The notes below the pieces were generated by a model, which saw only the letters and a list, made by a program, of their open reading frames with translations, made no database searches and was not told the DNA's origin. DNA of 64,000 nucleotides from Brassica napus (taxonomy: Eukaryota > Streptophyta > Magnoliopsida > Brassicales > Brassicaceae): positions 56,781,452 through 56,845,451 of the forward strand of contig NC_063447.1 in assembly GCF_020379485.1 (NCBI RefSeq), given 5' to 3'. The translations under genes and the position numbers were made by a program. This document shows positions 60,301 through 64,000 of the stretch, one piece after another. Position 1 is the stretch's first letter; each line of letters begins with the position of its first letter.

Positions 60301-61377
60301 ACACGATCCATCACCAAACTTCACCTTCCCTTTGGTGTTGAGATTCAAACTCGAAAAGAACTCCTTGTTCCCTGTCATGTGATTGCTCGCTCCATTATCC
60401 AAATACCAGACACTTGCACTGCCTTTGTCGATATCAAGATTCTTCGGAATCACCTTATCTTCGTTCAAAAACACCACCTCGTGTACATAGAGTGCATCAG
60501 CCTCTTCTGTCTCGTTTAGGTTGGTTTCTTGATTCTTCTCTGTCTTTTCGGGACAGATAGTTGCGTAGTGACCAGGCTTGTCACATCTCCAACATATCAG
60601 CTTTGAACGATTCTTCTTCGAGTTGTTATCTTCGGTGTGTGACGCACGGTTTTGGTTCTGTGACCTACCTCGACCTCTGCCTCTACCGTTCCGTCCTCTT
60701 CCTCTACCACGGGAATTCTCATAGCCCCTCTGACTATGCTCTTCATTGTTCGAAAACATCAGTTTCCCTTGGTCTTCTTTCTGAGTTTCTTCTCCTACAC
60801 GCTCCTCGTACGCCTTAAGCCTTCCAACTATGTCTTCAAACCCCGTCGAGTTGAGATTTAGGACTTGCTCAAGTGATGTTACGATCTGGATATACTTGTG
60901 TCTTGGAAGACCCTTCAAGAACTTCTTGACCATCTTGGATTCTTCTATGTTTTCTCCCAACGAGGTTGCTTTGGATGATAGGCCCGATATCTTCCCCGCG
61001 AAGTCATCGACCGTATCTGCATCATCCATCTTCAACCTATCAAACTCCGTCATCAACGTCTGAAGTCTCGCCTCCCTTACACGATCAGCTCCTAGGTGTC
61101 GCGACTTGATGGCATTCCAGATCTCTTTTGATGCGGTTTGTTCTCCCACCTGGAGAATCAAAGTCTCTGGAACAGATTGAAACAAAAGAGCTATCGCAAC
61201 ATCGTTCTTCTTTTGATCATCTGAACCGGGTTCGATTGTGTCCCACACTTCATGAACACGTAGTAGAACCTTCATCCTCATCGACCAAACTGTGTAGTTT
61301 GTCGGTGACAACATCGGACATTGGATGGATGTAGATCCAAAGTCCTTCGTGCGTGGAGCCCTAGTCACGTCCGCCAT
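57304..61377 (-). pseudogene. Copia gag-pol polyprotein gene with two nonsense codons
   Basis: One reading frame of 1,358 codons runs from the ATG at 61377 to 57304, broken only by TAG at 60013-60015 (codon 455) and TAA at 58024-58026 (codon 1118); there is no frameshift. Domains in order: gag with an R/G-rich basic region (about 222-240); a CCHC zinc knuckle CWRCDKPGHYATIC (262-275); protease with DNGASNHMTG (about 327); integrase core [17 protein letters not shown] and [12 protein letters not shown]; reverse transcriptase with YVDDLFMTG; RNase H with EAEFMAATEAAKQAIW. The first stop falls just before the integrase zinc finger and the second between RT and RNase H. The element probably cannot move by itself but could be helped by a related copy. 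Confidence 0.95.
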
Positions 61378-61442
61378 CTTGCTTACGCGATCTCTTGTTC
61401 ACAAGCACCAGGATCTTAAGCTACAACTTAAGCTTAGATCGA

Positions 61443-61470
61443 ATCTCCAACCTGAGGCTCTGATACCAAT
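61443..61470 (-). promoter_or_regulatory. Primer-binding site of the Copia element
   Basis: TGGTATCAGAGC on the minus strand, starting two bases after the 5' LTR, complementary to the 3' end of initiator methionine tRNA, the usual primer for plant Copia elements. Confidence 0.9.
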
Positions 61471-61764
61471 TCAGATCTCTTAGAAACACAAAGAGTTATA
61501 AGAACAACTTTTCTTATTAGCTTTAGAAACTACACAAAACTAAAGCTCTCAATATGTTTCTCTTAGATCATATGGAACACCTCTCCATTAGACATATATT
61601 TATATGAAAGACAATTCCCTTTAACATGTGGGATATGGAAAACACAAACCTAACCTAAATGGAAACTTACTTTTCCTATTTCTAGGTTTCCTTATTGTGT
61701 TTATCTTAACATATTAAACATCTAATAATATGTTAAGTTTCCACAAGCTTGGAATTATCCAACA
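61471..61764 (-). repeat. 5' LTR of the Copia element
   Basis: 294 bp, TGTTGGATAATTCC start at 61764 (minus strand), GATCTGA end at 61471; the promoter-bearing LTR for this orientation. Confidence 0.94.
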
Positions 61765-61769
61765 ACCCC

Positions 61770-64000
61770 TTCATGAAAATCCAAAAAAAATAATTAATCA
61801 ATTATTAATTTAACACCAAAATATTTACCCCATAACCTAACATACAAATATTTTTTGAATCTTAAATTATTTAGTTCTTGTGGTTTAGAATACCATACCG
61901 CAAAAACTAAAGTATTGTATGTTTAACCCATCAGATATTAGTTGTGAAATGATATAAAACATAGTTATGTAACTTATGTTTATGGATTTGCTTGAAGCTA
62001 GAATTTATGGGATGGTTGAATTAGTTATTGTATCGTGTTAACACCGAAGCTAGTGGGTAAAAGTATTAACAAAGTGCAACTTCTAATAATGCGATTCTTT
62101 TTAGAAAAGTGTTAATTGGGAAAAATGGAAATTGATGAACATGTTTATCCTAGTTGTAAAGTAACTCAAGTATAATTAACTATTTTGGTAGAAGGGACTT
62201 TCGAAAATGACTTGTTCCTAACTTCTCTTTACAGATTGATTTTCTTTCTTTTTGCTTTTTGTAGTGTGCCATATTTGTTTACGCACTTGGCTCTTATGTC
62301 CTCTTCCTCCTCATTGGTGCCCTTGTGCTCATCCGAAAGAATATCTGATTAAGATAATCATACGTGTCGTGGAGTGAGAAAGTCTTTCCTTTTTTAACAT
62401 ATGCTCATTAGAATTAAGCATTGGTTACAAGGAAATAAAGCATTCGAGGTAATTATATCATATTTGCGAATTGGGGCATTACATGAATTGGTGACTTCAA
62501 TGAATTTGTATCAGTTTGTAGAAGCTTAAATCGTAAGATCATATACGGTGATAAATCACTGAGTCTTCTAAAACTGTGACGAGTATTTTAAAATCACCTA
62601 CAATTTATAATATTATAATAATTTATAATTTATTTTTATTTTATAACGTATTGTAGTTAATATACTGTATTATATAATCTTATGAAAATAAATAATACAA
62701 ATTTTTAAACCCTTTGAAAATAATAATAATATAAATTTTATTATTTATAATAATAAAATTTTAATACACCACCTATTTAGTGTCTAACTTTTTTTTGTAA
62801 GTAAACGTTTTTTGAATGCTGACAAAAAATAAACCGTTTTTTGAATGTCCATTAGCTTGTGCAATCTCACCTAATATATACCATGTTGTTGAATTTTGTT
62901 AGGGTTGAAACAAATTTCTCGAAATTAATTAATAAATAAAGAACTAACTAGATTGGTGGATTTGTCTCCACGGAATTGAAAAATCTCAAATTCAAATTTT
63001 TTTTTGTTCGATGAATATGCAGCTATATTCATGTTGTAACTTGTAACAGTGACCGTTCGGAACGTCTTACCAACAGAACAACAAAAGCACAGCATCTATA
63101 AAACTAGTCGTTTTTTTTCTCAAAAAGATATGTATTTTGTTGGTGTTGGATATGATTGACTAATTTATATGACTAAAGCTTATTTCCACAAGCTTAGTAA
63201 AATGTGGAATTTCGAAAAAACTATATCAGCTATACTCAACATCTATAAAATTAGTAATTTGTTTTTGTTTTTGTTTTTGAGAAAGTAGGAATTTGTAATC
63301 TTAAAACGAGCATTTATCGATATTAGTATATATAACATGCATATTATTTTACGAGATTTTATGCTATTCAAAAGAGATACCAAAATTAATAATATAGATA
63401 TAAACAAAATATGTTTGAAAGAAATATACTTCCTAATACAATAGAGGTAAAAGAAAATGTAACTTTAGATATACGACTGATGATGTCAACGTACTTGTTT
63501 GTTAAGATAACCTTGTACATCGAACACATATGACGTGCGTTGATAACACTTGTACTCACGGCCGGTTATGTCTTTGATCGAGATAATTAATACAAATGTT
63601 ATACTTTATTCAGGTCATGATTATTTCACGAAATTACTTGATAATATTAGAGTCAATTGGTCGTCTTGTATACTACTGGGTAAAAAGTGTACTGATTTCT
63701 GTATCACTATAAAAAGGAGATTTGCTATGGACTACCTCACATCAGATTAAACACACTGAACATCTCACTAAACAAAATTGACTAAAATTAATTGTGTTCT
63801 TTCGGCGACGATTAAAATATATTCCATACTTTCAATATTCCAAAACGCAAGGAACTGTTCATAAAATGCAGCAATAATTCAGCAGCGGCCATGCTTTTTT
63901 TTTTGCTTTATACATTACATATACGAGTATGTGTACATCTACTGATCCAAGTGCATAGAATAATAGCAGTGCGGTAGATTGTGATCAAGAAAGTGGAGAA
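61770..64000. other. AT-rich intergenic DNA to the window end
   Basis: No frame with a recognised domain. A 66-codon frame at 63550-63750 has no support. A short piece with LINE- or membrane-protein-like hydrophobic content near 62270-62350 is too small to name. Confidence 0.5.

Larger units (their letters stand above)
57001..61764 (-). mobile_element. Complete Ty1/Copia LTR retrotransposon
   Basis: A 4,764-bp element in minus orientation with 294-bp LTRs at both ends, flanked by the 5-bp target duplication ACCCC (56996-57000 and 61765-61769). The primer site TGGTATCAGAGC (initiator Met tRNA type) adjoins the right (5') LTR, and a polypurine tract (AAGGGGGTGAA) adjoins the left (3') LTR. The LTRs differ at about 9 of 294 positions. 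That suggests insertion on the order of one million years ago at usual plant rates. Order gag-protease-integrase-RT-RNase H places it in Copia. Confidence 0.96.

Overview
The window is plant nuclear DNA from the mustard family, most likely a Brassica species. It is AT-rich, with GT-AG introns and few, widely spaced genes. The right half holds a run of genes whose Arabidopsis counterparts, from memory, lie in the same order on chromosome 2 (At2g33690 to At2g33770). The left third and the far right are mostly transposable elements.

Layout. 1-6335: right part of a CACTA (En/Spm) DNA transposon cut by the window start. 6336-6865: 5' part of an ML-domain (MD-2-related lipid recognition) gene whose exon 2 that transposon interrupts. 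6866-12560: intergenic DNA with a block of short GACGACTT palindromes. 12590-24170: a second ML-domain gene whose first intron carries a complete 10,578-bp copy of the same CACTA element (13490-24067, TAC target duplication). 24509-29237: three Helitrons and a solo LTR around a small LEA gene. 31932-49440: PP2C phosphatase, ERF transcription factor, DEAD-box helicase (RH21), PPR protein and PHO2/UBC24, the last with five miR399 target sites in its leader. 49510-57000: repeat-rich DNA with a four-copy 622-bp tandem array. 57001-61764: complete Copia retrotransposon with two nonsense codons. 61770-64000: AT-rich DNA with no gene seen.

The CACTA family carries three genes: a tnp2-type transposase (TNPD-like), a PTTA/En/Spm protein (TNPA-like) whose start codon is split by an intron, and an antisense gene resembling Athila ORF1. 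Its internal and subterminal DNA is packed with two palindromic motifs, CATCGATCGATG and TTCCGAGGAA, probable docking sites for the TNPA-like protein. The host genes do not form one pathway, but PHO2 with its miR399 sites is a complete phosphate-homeostasis control module. LEA, PP2C and ERF are stress-related families.

Exon coordinates were derived by reading splice sites and frame by hand. Family names rest on motif recognition, not database searches.
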